DNA of 64,000 bases. Source: Streptomyces sp. NBC_01788. Lineage in GTDB: Bacteria; Actinomycetota; Actinomycetes; Streptomycetales; Streptomycetaceae. Where the stretch lies: assembly GCF_035917575.1 (NCBI RefSeq), contig NZ_CP109090.1, positions 2,790,001 through 2,854,000 of the forward strand. The letters are read 5' to 3'. How positions within the stretch are numbered: the first letter of the stretch is position 1; each line of letters opens with the position of its first letter. This document shows positions 31,590 through 41,856 of the stretch, one piece after another. The translations under genes and the position numbers were made by a program. The notes under the pieces were generated by a model. The model had not been told where the DNA came from and searched no databases. It saw only the letters and a program-made list of their open reading frames with translations.

Positions 31590-34220
31590 TTACGCCTGCG
31601 GCAGCCGCTCCAGCTGCGCGGCGATCCGTGCGATGTCCTCCTCGGCCTTGGCCAGGCGGCCCCGGATCTTCTCCACGACGTTGTCCGGTGCCTTGGCCAG
31701 GAAGGCTTCGTTGCCGAGCTTCGCCGTCGCCTGGGCCTTCTCCTTCTCGGCGTTGGCCAAGTCCTTGGCCAGCCGCTTCCGCTCCGCCGCCACGTCGATC
31801 GTCCCGGAGAGGTCGAGGGCCACCTCGGCGCCGGAGACCGGCAGCGTCGCCGTCGCGGTGAAGGCATCGCCCTCCGGCTGGAGGCGCAGCAGCTGGCGGA
31901 TGGCGGCCTCGTGCGGCGCCAGTGCCGTGCCGTCGAGGGTCAGCCGGGCCGGGACACGCTGACCGGGCTGGAGGCCTTGGTCGGCGCGGAAACGGCGGAC
32001 CTCGGTGATGACCGACTGGAGGGACTCGATCTCCTTCTCGGCGCCCGCGTCCCGGAAGCCGCTGTCGGTCGGCCACTCGGCGACGACGACGGACTCGCCG
32101 CCGGTCAGCGTCGTCCACAGCGTCTCCGTGACGAACGGGACCACCGGGTGCAGCAGCTTCAGCGTGACGTCCAGGACCTCGCCCAGGACACGCTTGGAGA
32201 CCTCGGCCGGCTCGCCGCCCGCCTGGAACGTCGTCTTGGACAGCTCGACGTACCAGTCGAAGACCTCGTCCCAGGCGAAGTGGAACAGCGTGTCCGACAG
32301 CTTGGCGAACTGGAAGTCCTCGTAGTACGCGTCGACTTCGGCGACGACCGAGTTCAGCCGGGACAGGATCCAGCGGTCGGTCGCCGACATCTTCGAGGCG
32401 TCCGGCAGTGGTCCGTCCACCGTCGCGCCGTTCATCAGCGCGAAGCGGGTGGCGTTCCAGATCTTGTTGGCGAAGTTGCGCGAGCCCTGGACCCAGTCCT
32501 CGCCGATCGGCACGTCGACGCCGGGGTTGGCGCCGCGGGCGAGGGTGAACCGGAGGGCGTCGGAGCCGTACTTGTCCATCCAGTCCAGCGGGTTGACCGC
32601 GTTGCCGAAGGACTTCGACATCTTCTTGCCGAACTGGTCGCGGACCATGCCGTGCAGGGCGATGGTGTGGAACGGCGGGGTGCCGTCCATCGCGTAGAGG
32701 CCGAACATCATCATCCGGGCGACCCAGAAGAAGAGGATGTCGTAGCCGGTGACCAGGACGGAGTTCGGGTAGAACTTCGCGAGGCTCTCGGTCTGTTCGG
32801 GCCAGCCGAGGGTGGAGAACGGCCACAGGCCGGAGGAGAACCAGGTGTCGAGGACGTCGGTGTCCTGCTTCCAGCCCTCGGCCTCGGTACCGGGCGGCTG
32901 CTCGTCGGGTCCGACGCAGACGACCTCGCCGCCGGGCCCGTACCAGACGGGGATCCGGTGGCCCCACCACAACTGCCGCGAGATGCACCAGTCGTGGAGG
33001 TTGTCGACCCAGTCGAAGTACCGCTTCTCCATCTCCTGCGGGTGGATCTTGACGCGGCCGTCCCGGACGGCGTCGCCGGCGGCCTTGGCCAGCGGGCCGA
33101 CCTTGACCCACCACTGCATGGACAGGCGCGGCTCGACGGTGGTCTTGCAGCGCGAGCAGTGGCCGACGGAGTGGACGTACGGGCGCTTCTCGGCGACGAT
33201 CCGTCCCTCGGCGCGCAGCGCGCCGACGATGGCGGAGCGGGCCTCGAAGCGGTCCAGGCCCTGGAAGGGGCCGTGGACGGTGATGACGGCGTGCTCGTCC
33301 ATCACGGTGATGGCGGGCAGGTCGTGGCGCCGGCCGATCTCGAAGTCGTTCGGGTCGTGGGCCGGGGTGACCTTGACGGCGCCGGTGCCGAACTCGGGGT
33401 CGACGTGCTCGTCCGCGACGACCGGGATGGAACGGTCGGTCAGCGGCAGCTTGATGAGCTTGCCGACGAGGTGGCGGTAGCGCTCGTCGTCGGGGTGCAC
33501 GGCGACGGCCGTGTCACCGAGCATGGTCTCGGCACGGGTGGTGGCGACGACGATGGTGTCGTCCCCGTCGCCGTACGTCATCGAGACGAGCTCGCCGTCG
33601 TCGTCCTGGTACTCGACCTCGATGTCGGAGATGGCGGTCAGGCACCGGGGGCACCAGTTGATGATGCGCTCGGCGCGGTAGATCAGTTCGTCGTCGTAGA
33701 GCCGCTTGAAGATGGTCTGGACGGCCTGCGAAAGACCCTCGTCCATGGTGAAGCGCTCACGGGACCAGGCGACGCCGTCGCCGAGGCGGCGCATCTGGCC
33801 GGAGATCTGCCCGCCGGACTCGTTCTTCCACTGCCAGACGCGCTCGACGAAGGCCTCGCGGCCGAGGTCGTGCCGGGACTTGCCCTCCTTGCCGAGTTCA
33901 CGCTCGACGACGTTCTGGGTGGCGATGCCGGCGTGGTCCATGCCGGGCTGCCACAGCGTCTCGTGGCCCTGCATGCGCTTGCGGCGCGTGAGGGCGTCGA
34001 TGAGCGTGTGCTCGAAGGCGTGCCCCAGGTGGAGCGAGCCCGTGACGTTCGGCGGCGGGATGACGACGGTGAACGGCGGCTTGTCGCTCTTCGCGTCCGC
34101 CTCGAAGTAACCCCGCTCCACCCAGCGCTCGTACAGCGGCCCCTCTACGTCGGCCGGCGCGTACTGGGTCGGCAGTTCGGTGTCGGGCGCTGGTGGCTGC
34201 TGCTGAGCGTTCTCGGTCAC
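31590..34220 (-). CDS. valS: Valyl-tRNA synthetase
   Basis: This 876-residue class Ia synthetase charges tRNA-Val. The HIGH-type motif is [13 protein letters not shown] near residue 57. The editing domain follows ([17 protein letters not shown]), then the KMSKS motif KKMSKSFGN and a C-terminal coiled coil ([20 protein letters not shown], near 810-870). GTG at 34220 has no Shine-Dalgarno, but TAAACT lies exactly 6 bases before it, suggesting a leaderless transcript. Confidence 0.97.
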   Translation of the reverse strand: MTENAQQQPPAPDTELPTQYAPADVEGPLYERWVERGYFEADAKSDKPPFTVVIPPPNVTGSLHLGHAFEHTLIDALTRRKRMQGHETLWQPGMDHAGIATQNVVERELGKEGKSRHDLGREAFVERVWQWKNESGGQISGQMRRLGDGVAWSRERFTMDEGLSQAVQTIFKRLYDDELIYRAERIINWCPRCLTAISDIEVEYQDDDGELVSMTYGDGDDTIVVATTRAETMLGDTAVAVHPDDERYRHLVGKLIKLPLTDRSIPVVADEHVDPEFGTGAVKVTPAHDPNDFEIGRRHDLPAITVMDEHAVITVHGPFQGLDRFEARSAIVGALRAEGRIVAEKRPYVHSVGHCSRCKTTVEPRLSMQWWVKVGPLAKAAGDAVRDGRVKIHPQEMEKRYFDWVDNLHDWCISRQLWWGHRIPVWYGPGGEVVCVGPDEQPPGTEAEGWKQDTDVLDTWFSSGLWPFSTLGWPEQTESLAKFYPNSVLVTGYDILFFWVARMMMFGLYAMDGTPPFHTIALHGMVRDQFGKKMSKSFGNAVNPLDWMDKYGSDALRFTLARGANPGVDVPIGEDWVQGSRNFANKIWNATRFALMNGATVDGPLPDASKMSATDRWILSRLNSVVAEVDAYYEDFQFAKLSDTLFHFAWDEVFDWYVELSKTTFQAGGEPAEVSKRVLGEVLDVTLKLLHPVVPFVTETLWTTLTGGESVVVAEWPTDSGFRDAGAEKEIESLQSVITEVRRFRADQGLQPGQRVPARLTLDGTALAPHEAAIRQLLRLQPEGDAFTATATLPVSGAEVALDLSGTIDVAAERKRLAKDLANAEKEKAQATAKLGNEAFLAKAPDNVVEKIRGRLAKAEEDIARIAAQLERLPQA

Positions 34221-34226
34221 GGGGTC

Positions 34227-34232
34227 AGTTTA
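34227..34232 (-). promoter_or_regulatory. Candidate -10 box of a leaderless valS transcript
   Basis: On the minus strand TAAACT ends 6 bases before the GTG start, so transcription would begin at the start codon. No purine-rich ribosome site lies in front of valS. A clear -35 element is not obvious. Confidence 0.35.
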
Positions 34233-34357
34233 GATGCGTCACCGCGCTGTCCCGAACCGCATTTGTTTCGTAACGGTGGCGGCCCCGACGACATGGTGTG
34301 GGCGTACCTGGGCCAGGATGTCAGGGACACATAAGTATCTGGAGGGGAACCCAGGAA

Positions 34358-35311
34358 ATGAGCGAGAACCAGCCGGGCCCGTACGGCGGGCAGCCCCAGC
34401 AGCCCGGGCCGTACGGCCAGCCTGGTCCCTATGGCCAGCAGCCGCCGCAGGGACCGCCGCAGCCCGGCTACGGCTACCCCCAGCAGGCCCCTCCCCCCCA
34501 GCCGCAGCCCGGCTACGGCTATCCGCAGCAGCCCGCCGCCCCGGGCGTCCCGCCCCAGCCGAACCCCTACGGCCAGCAGCCCCCGTACGGCCAGCCTCCC
34601 TACGGCGGCGCCCCGCAGCCCCCGGCCGCCGGTGGTGGCGGCAAGAAGACGGGCCTGATCATCGGCGCGGTGGCGGTCGTCGCGGCGATCGCGGTGGGCG
34701 CGTACTTCGTGATCGGCGGGGGCGGCGGCTCCGGCATCAAGGACGACGGCCCGCACAAGCTGACGACGCCGGCGACGGTGCTGACGGAGTACAAGAAGTC
34801 CGACAGCGACAGCGGCACCATGTCGAAGAACGACATGAAGGACGCCGGCAAGTGGGGTGTGCACGACCCCAAGGACGTCAGCGCCCTTTACCAGGCCGGG
34901 GACAAGGACAACCCCCTGAGCCTGAAGATGATCCAGTTCGGCGGCGTGTACGGCACGATCGACAATCCCGAGAAGACCGTCGACGCGACGTTCGCGCACA
35001 TGAAGGGCGAGGCCAAGAAGAGCAACAGCGACGAGAAGTTCACGTTGACCGGCGAGCCGAAGGTCTACAGCCCCGCCTCGCTGGGCGACGCCGTTCTCAA
35101 GTGCCAGCAGGCCAAGGCCGACAACTCCACCGGCGGCGCGGGTGAGCCGAAGGAGATGAACATGACGATCTGCATCTGGGGCGACCACAGCACGCTCGGC
35201 GTCGTCATGCCGATGGACGTCGTCAACCTCGCGGCGGGCAAGAGCGGCGACCCGGCGGCCGACGCCGAACTCACCGCCAAGTTCCGCAACGAGGTCCGCG
35301 TCAAGGCCTGA
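34358..35311 (+). CDS. Gly/Pro/Tyr/Gln-rich single-pass membrane protein
   Basis: This is a 317-residue protein of unknown function. Residues 1-93 are a disordered, repetitive Pro/Gln/Gly/Tyr segment with repeated PGYGYPQQ and PYGQ units. A membrane helix follows (GLIIGAVAVVAAIAVGAYFVI), then a Gly linker and an extracytoplasmic domain of about 190 residues with two Cys (KCQQAK and MTICIWGD) that could form a disulfide. ATG at 34358 follows GGAGG about 12 bases upstream. It stands alone between divergent valS and convergent clpX. This layout is common in Streptomyces envelope proteins. Confidence 0.85.
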   Translation: MSENQPGPYGGQPQQPGPYGQPGPYGQQPPQGPPQPGYGYPQQAPPPQPQPGYGYPQQPAAPGVPPQPNPYGQQPPYGQPPYGGAPQPPAAGGGGKKTGLIIGAVAVVAAIAVGAYFVIGGGGGSGIKDDGPHKLTTPATVLTEYKKSDSDSGTMSKNDMKDAGKWGVHDPKDVSALYQAGDKDNPLSLKMIQFGGVYGTIDNPEKTVDATFAHMKGEAKKSNSDEKFTLTGEPKVYSPASLGDAVLKCQQAKADNSTGGAGEPKEMNMTICIWGDHSTLGVVMPMDVVNLAAGKSGDPAADAELTAKFRNEVRVKA

Positions 35312-35319
35312 CACTTACG

Positions 35320-35354
35320 GAAAGGGGCCCCGGTCGTCGACCGGGGCCCCTTTC
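35320..35354. terminator. Bidirectional terminator between the membrane protein gene and clpX
   Basis: A perfect 16-bp stem pairs 35320-35335 with 35339-35354 around a 3-base loop, and a T-rich stretch follows on the plus strand. Confidence 0.88.
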
Positions 35355-35370
35355 TGGTTTCGTGCGGCGG

Positions 35371-36657
35371 CTACGCCGTCTTCTGCTCGCCCGGACCGCG
35401 GCCGCGCGCGTCGCGCGGGATCAGGGTCGGGTTGACGTTGGAGAGGACGACGTCGGCCGTGATGACCACGCGGGCCACGTCCTTGCGGGACGGGACCTCG
35501 TACATCACGCCCTGGAGCACCTCCTCCATGATGGCGCGCAGGCCGCGGGCGCCGGTCTGGCGGAGGATGGCCTGGTCGGCGATGGCCTCCAGGGCCTCGC
35601 GCTCGAAGTCCAGCTCCACGCCGTCGAGTTCGAACAGGCGCTGGTACTGCTTGACCAGGGCGTTGCGCGGTTCGACGAGGATCTTCAGGAGCGCCTCGCG
35701 GTCCAGGTTGTGGACCGAGGTGATCACCGGCAGACGGCCGATGAACTCCGGGATCATGCCGAACTTGACCAGGTCCTCGGGCATGACGTCCTCGAACTGG
35801 TCCTTGGTCTCCAGCTCCCGCTTGGAGCGGATCGTCGCGCCGAAGCCGATGCCCTTGGCACCCGCCCGGCCCTCGATGATCTTCTCCAGGCCCGCGAAGG
35901 CACCGCCCACGATGAACAGGACGTTCGTCGTGTCGATCTGGATGAACTCCTGGTGGGGGTGCTTGCGGCCGCCCTGCGGCGGGACCGAGGCCGTGGTCCC
36001 CTCCAGGATCTTCAGCAGGGCCTGCTGGACACCCTCGCCCGAGACATCGCGGGTGATGGAGGGGTTTTCACTCTTCCGCGCGACCTTGTCGATCTCGTCG
36101 ATGTAGATGATCCCGGTCTCGGCCTTCTTGACGTCGTAGTCGGCCGCCTGGATCAGCTTCAGCAGGATGTTCTCGACGTCCTCGCCGACGTACCCGGCCT
36201 CCGTCAGCGCCGTGGCGTCGGCGATGGCGAACGGGACGTTCAGCATGCGGGCCAGTGTCTGGGCCAGCAGGGTCTTGCCCGAGCCCGTGGGGCCCAGCAG
36301 AAGGATGTTGGACTTGGCGAGTTCGATGCCGTCGTCCCGGCCCTGCGCGCCGCCGTTCTCGCCGGCCTGGACGCGCTTGTAGTGGTTGTACACCGCGACG
36401 GACAGGGCTTTCTTCGCGGCCTCCTGGCCGACGACGTACCCGTCCAGGAACTCGTAGATCTCGCGGGGCTTGGGCAGTTCCTCCCAACGCACCTCGCTGG
36501 TCTCCGCGAGTTCCTCCTCGATGATCTCGTTGCAGAGATCGATGCACTCGTCGCAGATGTACACACCGGGCCCTGCGATGAGCTTCTTGACCTGCTTCTG
36601 GCTCTTGCCGCAGAACGAGCACTTGAGCAGATCGCCGCCGTCACCGATGCGTGCCAC
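35371..36657 (-). CDS. clpX: ClpX, ATP-binding unfoldase of the Clp protease
   Basis: This 428-residue AAA+ unfoldase feeds substrates to ClpP. An N-terminal zinc-binding domain has CSFC and CDECIDLC (residues 13-42). The AAA+ module has Walker A GPTGSGKT, Walker B IIYIDEID, and sensor region IGRLPVI. The IGF-type ClpP-docking loop appears as KGIGFGA. GTG at 36657 follows GGGAAG. It is downstream of clpP1-clpP2 with a 159-base gap containing a hairpin, so it may have its own promoter. Confidence 0.97.
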   Translation of the reverse strand: MARIGDGGDLLKCSFCGKSQKQVKKLIAGPGVYICDECIDLCNEIIEEELAETSEVRWEELPKPREIYEFLDGYVVGQEAAKKALSVAVYNHYKRVQAGENGGAQGRDDGIELAKSNILLLGPTGSGKTLLAQTLARMLNVPFAIADATALTEAGYVGEDVENILLKLIQAADYDVKKAETGIIYIDEIDKVARKSENPSITRDVSGEGVQQALLKILEGTTASVPPQGGRKHPHQEFIQIDTTNVLFIVGGAFAGLEKIIEGRAGAKGIGFGATIRSKRELETKDQFEDVMPEDLVKFGMIPEFIGRLPVITSVHNLDREALLKILVEPRNALVKQYQRLFELDGVELDFEREALEAIADQAILRQTGARGLRAIMEEVLQGVMYEVPSRKDVARVVITADVVLSNVNPTLIPRDARGRGPGEQKTA

Positions 36658-36754
36658 GGTGTGCTTCCCCTTCGCCTGGGAGACGCCTAGGTCCAGCGGC
36701 TCCTGGTGCTGCCTTATGTCGACGGTACCTTGCCGGGCCCCTCGTTCGGGCCCC

Positions 36755-36792
36755 CCTTGGCACGGTTCGCTTTGACGTGCACCGTGCCAAGG
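36755..36792 (-). terminator. Hairpin between clpP2 and clpX
   Basis: A perfect 12-bp stem pairs 36755-36766 with 36781-36792 around a 14-base loop, 25 bases after the clpP2 stop. It likely ends or attenuates the clpP1-clpP2 transcript before clpX. A second GC-rich imperfect stem lies at 36727-36753. Confidence 0.65.
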
Positions 36793-36816
36793 AGTGGCAG
36801 ACGATACTGCCTCCCG

Positions 36817-37497
36817 TCAGCGGACGGACGCGTTGTTCATCTTGCGGGTGGAGATGATCTGGTCGATGAGCCCGTACGACAGGGCCTCCTCGGCCGTGAG
36901 GATCTTGTCGCGCTCGATGTCCTCGCGGATCTTCTCGATCGGCGTGGTGGAGTGCTTGGCCAGCATCTCCTCCAGCTGCGCACGCATCCGGAGGATCTCG
37001 TTGGCGGCGATCTCCAGGTCGGAGACCTGACCGCGGCCGGTCTCGCTGTACGGCTGGTGGATCAGCACCCGGGCGTTGGGCAGGGCCATGCGCTTGCCCG
37101 GCGTGCCGGCGGCCAGCAGGATGGCGGCCGCGGAGGCGGCCTGGCCCATGCAGACGGTCTGGATGTCGGGCTTCACGAACTGCATCGTGTCGTAGATCGC
37201 GGTGAGCGCGGTGAAGGAGCCGCCGGGGCTGTTGATGTAGACCGAGATGTCCCGGTCGGGGTCCATCGACTCCAGGCACAGGAGCTGCGCCATGACGTCG
37301 TTGGCGGAGGCGTCGTCGATCTGGACGCCGAGGAAGATCACCCGCTCCTCGAAGAGCTTCGCGTACGGGTCGTACTCGCGGATGCCCTGGGAGGTGCGCT
37401 CCACGAAGCGCGGGATCACATAGCGGGATTCGGCCGTGGGGCCGGTGTACTCGGCACGCGTACGGTCGTAGAGGCCGCTGCCGGGGAAGTCGTTCAC
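36817..37497 (-). CDS. clpP2: ClpP2, ATP-dependent Clp protease proteolytic subunit
   Basis: This 226-residue serine peptidase subunit has the Ser motif [14 protein letters not shown], the His motif RVLIHQPY and [10 protein letters not shown] in the substrate channel. The N-terminus is 30 residues longer than in ClpP1. GTG at 37497 follows AGGAG. It forms a heteromeric tetradecamer with ClpP1 in actinobacteria. It lies 128 bases downstream of clpP1. Confidence 0.96.
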   Translation of the reverse strand: MNDFPGSGLYDRTRAEYTGPTAESRYVIPRFVERTSQGIREYDPYAKLFEERVIFLGVQIDDASANDVMAQLLCLESMDPDRDISVYINSPGGSFTALTAIYDTMQFVKPDIQTVCMGQAASAAAILLAAGTPGKRMALPNARVLIHQPYSETGRGQVSDLEIAANEILRMRAQLEEMLAKHSTTPIEKIREDIERDKILTAEEALSYGLIDQIISTRKMNNASVR

Positions 37498-37625
37498 GGT
37501 GTCTCCTGGAAAAGGGCTGGGCGGTCGGCTGGGGCTGGCTGGGCTGCGCGGAGGTCTCGGACGCCCGCACGGGGCCGGGACTCCGCGGGAGCGGCTCAGG
37601 GGGCCTCGTGGGCCCCGTGAGCGGC

Positions 37626-38243
37626 TCAGGCCCCGGTGCCGCCGCCGCCCGGCATGCCGGCGGCCGTGGGGATGACGTCGTCGATGAGGCCGTACTCCTT
37701 GGCCTCGTGGGCGTCGAACCAGCGGTCGCGGTCGGAGTCGCGGGTGATCTGCTCGACCGACTGGCCCGTGTGGAAGGAGGTCAGCTCGGCCATGCGCTTC
37801 TTGGTGTGCAGCAGCCGCTCGGCGTGGATCTTGATGTCCGAGGCGGAGCCCGCGAGGCCGGCGGAGGGCTGGTGGATCAGGATCTCGGCGTTCGGCAGCG
37901 CGAAGCGCTTGCCGGGCGTGCCCGCGCTGAGCAGGAACTGCCCCATCGAGGCCGCGAGACCCATGGCGATGGTCACCACGTCGTTCTTGATGAACTGCAT
38001 GGTGTCGTAGATCGCCATGCCGGCCGTGATCGAGCCGCCGGGGCTGTTGATGTACAGGTAGATGTCCTTGTCCGGGTCGGCGGCAAGGAGCAGCAGCTGT
38101 GCGGTGATCTTGTTCGCGATGTCGTCGTCGACCGGCTGGCCGAGGAAGATGATCCGCTCGCCCAGCAGCCGGTTGTAGACCTGGTCGCCGAGGCCACCAC
38201 CGATGGAAGGCTCGCCGGCGGCGGAGGGCATCAGATTCGTCAC
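37626..38243 (-). CDS. clpP1: ClpP1, ATP-dependent Clp protease proteolytic subunit
   Basis: This is a 205-residue ClpP subunit from the GTG at 38243, which follows AGGTGG. The catalytic Ser is in [14 protein letters not shown] and the His in [10 protein letters not shown]; Asp lies in the [11 protein letters not shown] region. It ends GGGGTGA. An alternative Met lies 12 bases inside, and an in-frame start 42 bases upstream has no support. A candidate ClgR box lies about 130 bases upstream, fitting the known ClgR control of clpP1clpP2 in Streptomyces. Confidence 0.96.
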   Translation of the reverse strand: MTNLMPSAAGEPSIGGGLGDQVYNRLLGERIIFLGQPVDDDIANKITAQLLLLAADPDKDIYLYINSPGGSITAGMAIYDTMQFIKNDVVTIAMGLAASMGQFLLSAGTPGKRFALPNAEILIHQPSAGLAGSASDIKIHAERLLHTKKRMAELTSFHTGQSVEQITRDSDRDRWFDAHEAKEYGLIDDVIPTAAGMPGGGGTGA

Positions 38244-38375
38244 GTATCCACCTGCTCGTCTTACGACGGCGCCGGGCCGTCTCACGTGTTCCTGCCAGGG
38301 GCTGGGGACTCCCCTGCCCCCGTACTCATGGACCCTAACGCGCGGCCCCCTTCGGCGAATCCCGCTGAGGGGAGT

Positions 38376-38389
38376 GTTCGCCGGGGGCG
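38376..38389. promoter_or_regulatory. Candidate ClgR operator upstream of clpP1
   Basis: The plus strand reads GTTCGC, five bases, GCG, exactly the ClgR consensus I recall from Streptomyces (GTTCGC-N5-GCG). It sits in the tig-clpP1 gap, 133 bases from the clpP1 start. A half site GTTCGC occurs on the other strand at 38410-38419. Confidence 0.6.
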
Positions 38390-38479
38390 TAGCGCGCGGG
38401 CTTCCGGAAAAGCGAACGGGCCCCAGGTCACCAACGTACCTGGGGCCCGCCCTCCGTGCGCATCCGTATGGCGTACGGA

Positions 38480-39856
38480 TCAGGCCTCGGCCTTCTCCTC
38501 GCCCTCGCCCTCGGCGGCGGTCTCGGCCTCGGTGGCCTCGTCCTCCTCGTCGTCCAGGTCGACGATCTCGCCGTTGGTGTCCTTCACGGTCGCGGCCTCG
38601 ACCACGACGGCCAGGGCCTTGCCGCGGGCGACCTCGCCGACCAGCAGCGGAACCTGGTTCTGCTCGACGACCGCCTGGGCGAACTGGTCGGGGGACATGC
38701 CGGAGGAGGCGGCGCGGCGCATGAGGTGCTCGGTGAGCTCCTCCTGGTTGACGTTGAGCTTCTCCGTCTTGACCAGCTCGTCGAGGACGAACTGGGTCTT
38801 GATGCCCTTGACCGCGGCCTCGCGGGTCTCGGTCTCGAACTCCTCGGCGGTCTTGCCCTGGATCTCCAGGTACTTGTCGAGGGTGAGGCCCATCTGGCCG
38901 AGCTGGTGGTGCTCGAGGTTGTGCTTGCGGGTGTTGATCTCGTCCTCGAGCAGCTTCTCGGGGACCGGGACCTCGACCAGCTCGAGCAGCTTGTCCAGGA
39001 CGCGCTCCTGGGCCTGCGTGGCCTGGTCGAACTGCTTCATGTTCTCGAGGCGCTTGCGGCTGTCCGCGCGCATCTCCTCGAGGGTGTCGAACTCGGAGGC
39101 GAGCTGAGCGAAGTCGTCGTCCAGCTCAGGCAGTTCACGCGCGGCGACCTGGGAGACCTTGACGGTGACCTCGGCCTCCTTGCCGGCCGCGGAGCCGCCC
39201 TTGAGCTCGGAGGTGAAGGTGGCCTCGCCACCGGCCTCCTGGCCCTTCACGGCGTCATCGATGCCGTCAAGGAGCTCGCCGGAGCCGATGGTGTAGGAGA
39301 CGCCGTTGGCCACGCCGTCCTCGAGGACCTCGCCGTCGACCTTGGCCTCCAGGTCGATGGTGACCACGTCGCCGTCCTCGGCGGCGCGCTCGACCGGGCT
39401 CGTCGAGGCGAAGCGCTCACGGAGCTGCTCGACGGCCTTGTCGACGTCCTCGTCGGTGACCTCGACGGCGTCGACCTCGACCTCGATGCCGGAGTAGTCC
39501 GGGATCTCGACGGTCGGGCGGACGTCCACCTCGGCGGTGAAGTTCAGCGTCTCGCCGTCCTTCAGCTCGGTGATGTCGACCTCGGGCTGGCCCAGCGGGT
39601 TCAGTTCCGCCTCGTTGACCGCCTCGGTGTAGAACTTCGGCAGCGCGTCGTTGACGGCCTCCTCCAGAACCGCACCGCGGCCGAACCGCTGGTCGATGAC
39701 GCGGGCCGGGATCTTGCCCTTGCGGAAGCCCTTCACCGTGACCTGCTGGTTGATCTTCTTGTACGCCGCGTCGAGGCTGTCCTTGAGCTCCTCGAAGGGC
39801 ACCTCGACAGTGAGCCGAACCCGGGTCGGGTTCAGGGTCTCCACGGCGCTCTTCAC
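38480..39856 (-). CDS. tig: Trigger factor
   Basis: This is a 458-residue ribosome-bound chaperone and prolyl isomerase. The ribosome-binding signature [17 protein letters not shown] lies in the N-terminal domain. The FKBP-like domain follows (about 165-250, [16 protein letters not shown]), then a long helical C-terminal domain. The end is highly acidic ([22 protein letters not shown]). GTG at 39856 follows AAGGAG at 39865-39870. It is upstream of, and separate from, clpP1P2. Confidence 0.96.
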   Translation of the reverse strand: MKSAVETLNPTRVRLTVEVPFEELKDSLDAAYKKINQQVTVKGFRKGKIPARVIDQRFGRGAVLEEAVNDALPKFYTEAVNEAELNPLGQPEVDITELKDGETLNFTAEVDVRPTVEIPDYSGIEVEVDAVEVTDEDVDKAVEQLRERFASTSPVERAAEDGDVVTIDLEAKVDGEVLEDGVANGVSYTIGSGELLDGIDDAVKGQEAGGEATFTSELKGGSAAGKEAEVTVKVSQVAARELPELDDDFAQLASEFDTLEEMRADSRKRLENMKQFDQATQAQERVLDKLLELVEVPVPEKLLEDEINTRKHNLEHHQLGQMGLTLDKYLEIQGKTAEEFETETREAAVKGIKTQFVLDELVKTEKLNVNQEELTEHLMRRAASSGMSPDQFAQAVVEQNQVPLLVGEVARGKALAVVVEAATVKDTNGEIVDLDDEEDEATEAETAAEGEGEEKAEA

Positions 39857-40050
39857 GGTTCGGTCTCCTTGTGGCTGACTGCTTGGATTCTGCCGGGGCC
39901 AGACGGGCCCGGCGGATTTCGCCCCGCCCGGAGGAGTTCGCAGGCCCAAGCAGGACCGGACACACGGGCGCGCAGTTTGCATAGTAACCGCAGCCACTCC
40001 GCGCCCCCAAAGGCGATCACGCGTGGTGACGCCGACCGGTGGCCGGCGGA

Positions 40051-40127
40051 TGGTCGGGGTGGCGGGATTTGAACCCACGGCCTTCCGCTCCCAAAGCGGA
40101 CGCGCTACCAAGCTGCGCCACACCCCG
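40051..40127 (-). tRNA. tRNA-Pro (anticodon UGG), CCA encoded
   Basis: The minus strand folds as a cloverleaf: acceptor CGGGGTG pairs with CACCCCG, the D arm contains AGCTTGG, the anticodon loop is TTTGGGA (anticodon TGG), and the T arm has GGTTCAAATCC. The terminal CCA is encoded at 40051-40053. Confidence 0.96.
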
Positions 40128-40357
40128 TCTGGTGCGACACGTAGGGTACATGCCCGCAGCCAGTGGGGACGTCGTATTCCGCGACCACCGGGATCGCGCC
40201 GCCCGGCACGGGGGCGCACGCGGCGCGAACAGCGCACGAAGGCGGCTCGCGGGAACCTCGCGGGAGTGGAGTCACGGGAACGGAGTGTGCGCCGACGCCA
40301 CACGACCCGCTACGATGCCTTGTGTGCCGCGGTCGGCAGACCGGCGGCGTCTTGTGT

Positions 40358-40431
40358 GCGGGCGTAGCTCAATGGTAGAGCCCCAGTCTTCCAAACTGGC
40401 TACGCGGGTTCGATTCCCGTCGCCCGCTCCA
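40358..40431 (+). tRNA. tRNA-Gly (anticodon UCC), CCA encoded
   Basis: Acceptor GCGGGCG pairs with CGCCCGC. The D loop is AATGGTA, the anticodon loop CTTCCAA gives anticodon TCC, and the T arm has GGTTCGATTCC. CCA is encoded at 40429-40431. Confidence 0.97.
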
Positions 40432-40437
40432 GATGAT

Positions 40438-40479
40438 TCAGGGCCAGGTCGGAGGATGTTTCCTCCGACCTGGCCCTGA
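40438..40479 (+). terminator. tRNA-Gly terminator
   Basis: A perfect 19-bp stem (40438-40456 with 40461-40479) with a 4-base loop begins 7 bases after the tRNA. Confidence 0.88.
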
Positions 40480-40527
40480 TCGTTTCCAGGGATCGCGAGC
40501 GGTGGCTCTTCCGGCCGGCCCGACGGG

Positions 40528-41175
40528 TCAGGGCCGGACCGGGAACGCCGACTGGAAGGCCAGGCGACGGCCGGCGTCCGCCCCGAGCCGGACGAGGTCG
40601 TCGAGTGCGAGGTACTCCTCCCACGACTCCCGCCCCGTCACCGAGGCGAGCGCCCGGACGAGCGTGTCCTCCAGGTGCGGGACGCGCTTGTCCTTCCAGA
40701 CCTTGTCGGCCGTGCTGACCAGGAGTTCCTCGACCGTCACGCCGGGGCCGTCCCAGCTCGCGTGGGTGGCGGCGAACCGGGCCAGGGCCGGCTGGAAGCC
40801 ACGGTCCAGAAGCAGGTCGCGGCCGGCCTCCTCATGCATCGAGCCGGGCCCGACGAGTTCCTCGGGGTGCAGGGCCTTGCCGACGTCATGGGTCGACGCA
40901 CCGAAGAGAACGGCGTCACGGTCGACGGTCAGATCCGGGTAGCGGCTCTGCACCCAGTCGACCAGTTCGACCGCGGCATGGTGGACGACGCGCAGGTGTG
41001 CCGCCGGCCTGGGCGGTGCGCTCAGGGAGCGCAGGAGTTCCGCGGCGACCGGCGGCAGCGGCCGCAGTGGCGGCTCGCCCGGAGCTTCGAGGGCACGGGA
41101 CAGGTGGTCCGAGAGTGGCGCGGTCACCCCGGAGACGCCAGCGGTGCCGAACGGCCGCAGCCAGGGCAATCGCAC
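40528..41175 (-). CDS. HD-domain phosphohydrolase-like protein
   Basis: This is a 215-residue protein with the HD metal-binding pattern: HHAAVELVDWV, STHDVGK (the HD pair), SMHEEAG and STADKVWKDKR. Such proteins are metal-dependent phosphohydrolases, often of nucleotides. The N-terminal 60 residues are Pro/Leu-rich. GTG at 41175 is used, but no good ribosome site is seen, and a GTG 48 bases inside is possible. It is convergent with tRNA-Gly. The substrate is unknown. Confidence 0.78.
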   Translation of the reverse strand: MRLPWLRPFGTAGVSGVTAPLSDHLSRALEAPGEPPLRPLPPVAAELLRSLSAPPRPAAHLRVVHHAAVELVDWVQSRYPDLTVDRDAVLFGASTHDVGKALHPEELVGPGSMHEEAGRDLLLDRGFQPALARFAATHASWDGPGVTVEELLVSTADKVWKDKRVPHLEDTLVRALASVTGRESWEEYLALDDLVRLGADAGRRLAFQSAFPVRP

Positions 41176-41199
41176 GACTCAGGGCCGGGCATGCTCTCG

Positions 41200-41394
41200 T
41201 CAGAAACTGATCGAGTTGATCGTGTGCGCTATCGAGTTCAGGAAGCGCTGGATCGACGGCGCCATTCCGGTGGAGGCGAGGAAGAAGCCGAAGAGGATGG
41301 CGACGATGGCCGGCCCGGCCTTGATGGTTCCGCCTCGGAGCAGCACCACCAGGATGATCGCCAACAGCAGCACCACTGACAGTGAAATGGCCAC
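41200..41394 (-). CDS. Small membrane protein (64 aa)
   Basis: A very hydrophobic 64-residue protein with two membrane segments (SLSVVLLLAIILVVLL and AGPAIVAILFGFFLAST) joined by RGGTIKAG. It ends in a polar RFLNSIAHTINSISF. GTG at 41394 has GAGGGTG upstream. It lies 24 bases upstream of the HD gene on the same strand and may be cotranscribed. Function unknown. Confidence 0.7.
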   Translation of the reverse strand: MAISLSVVLLLAIILVVLLRGGTIKAGPAIVAILFGFFLASTGMAPSIQRFLNSIAHTINSISF

Positions 41395-41856
41395 AACTGA
41401 TCACACCCTCGGTCGGTCGCTCTCCCGGCCCGCGGACGCCATCCCCGCGCACCCCGCTGGAACCATCGTGCCACCAACCGGGCCACCGTATGCGGTGGCT
41501 GACACATCATCGGCCCCCGGCGACGCCGCGGACGCCGGGTCCGCATGCGGCCGCGCCCTTCATCCCCCCTGCCGCACGCGGCAATTCGGCACTGCCGCGG
41601 CGCCTTCCGCGTGGGAATTCGGAGAGATCGTTTCCGGACACACACATCGTGTTCGCAGAGAATTCGAATAACCGTGGAAGGCTGGACCGTTCACCCCAAC
41701 TTGCTTGGACGAATACTGACATTGGGGGCGCTCGAGGCGAGGTGAGCGCCCGCGCGATGTGTCGCCCGTCACTCCGGTAGTCATGCCGGCTCGGCCCATT
41801 CCGGGGTAGCCGAAGCCAATAGCCAGGAATAGGACCAGGGGGTTTCGCTGATCTCC
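41395..41856. other. 462-bp region without a supported gene
   Basis: It separates the divergent small membrane protein and acyltransferase genes. The part 41620-41720 is AT-richer than its surroundings and has an alternating ACACAC tract. It is likely the promoter region for both genes. Short open frames here show no family signature. Confidence 0.45.

Noticed and set aside
40051..40431. Integration (att) site at the two tRNA genes
   Set aside because: No integrase, no partial tRNA copy and no direct repeat of a tRNA 3' end were seen nearby.
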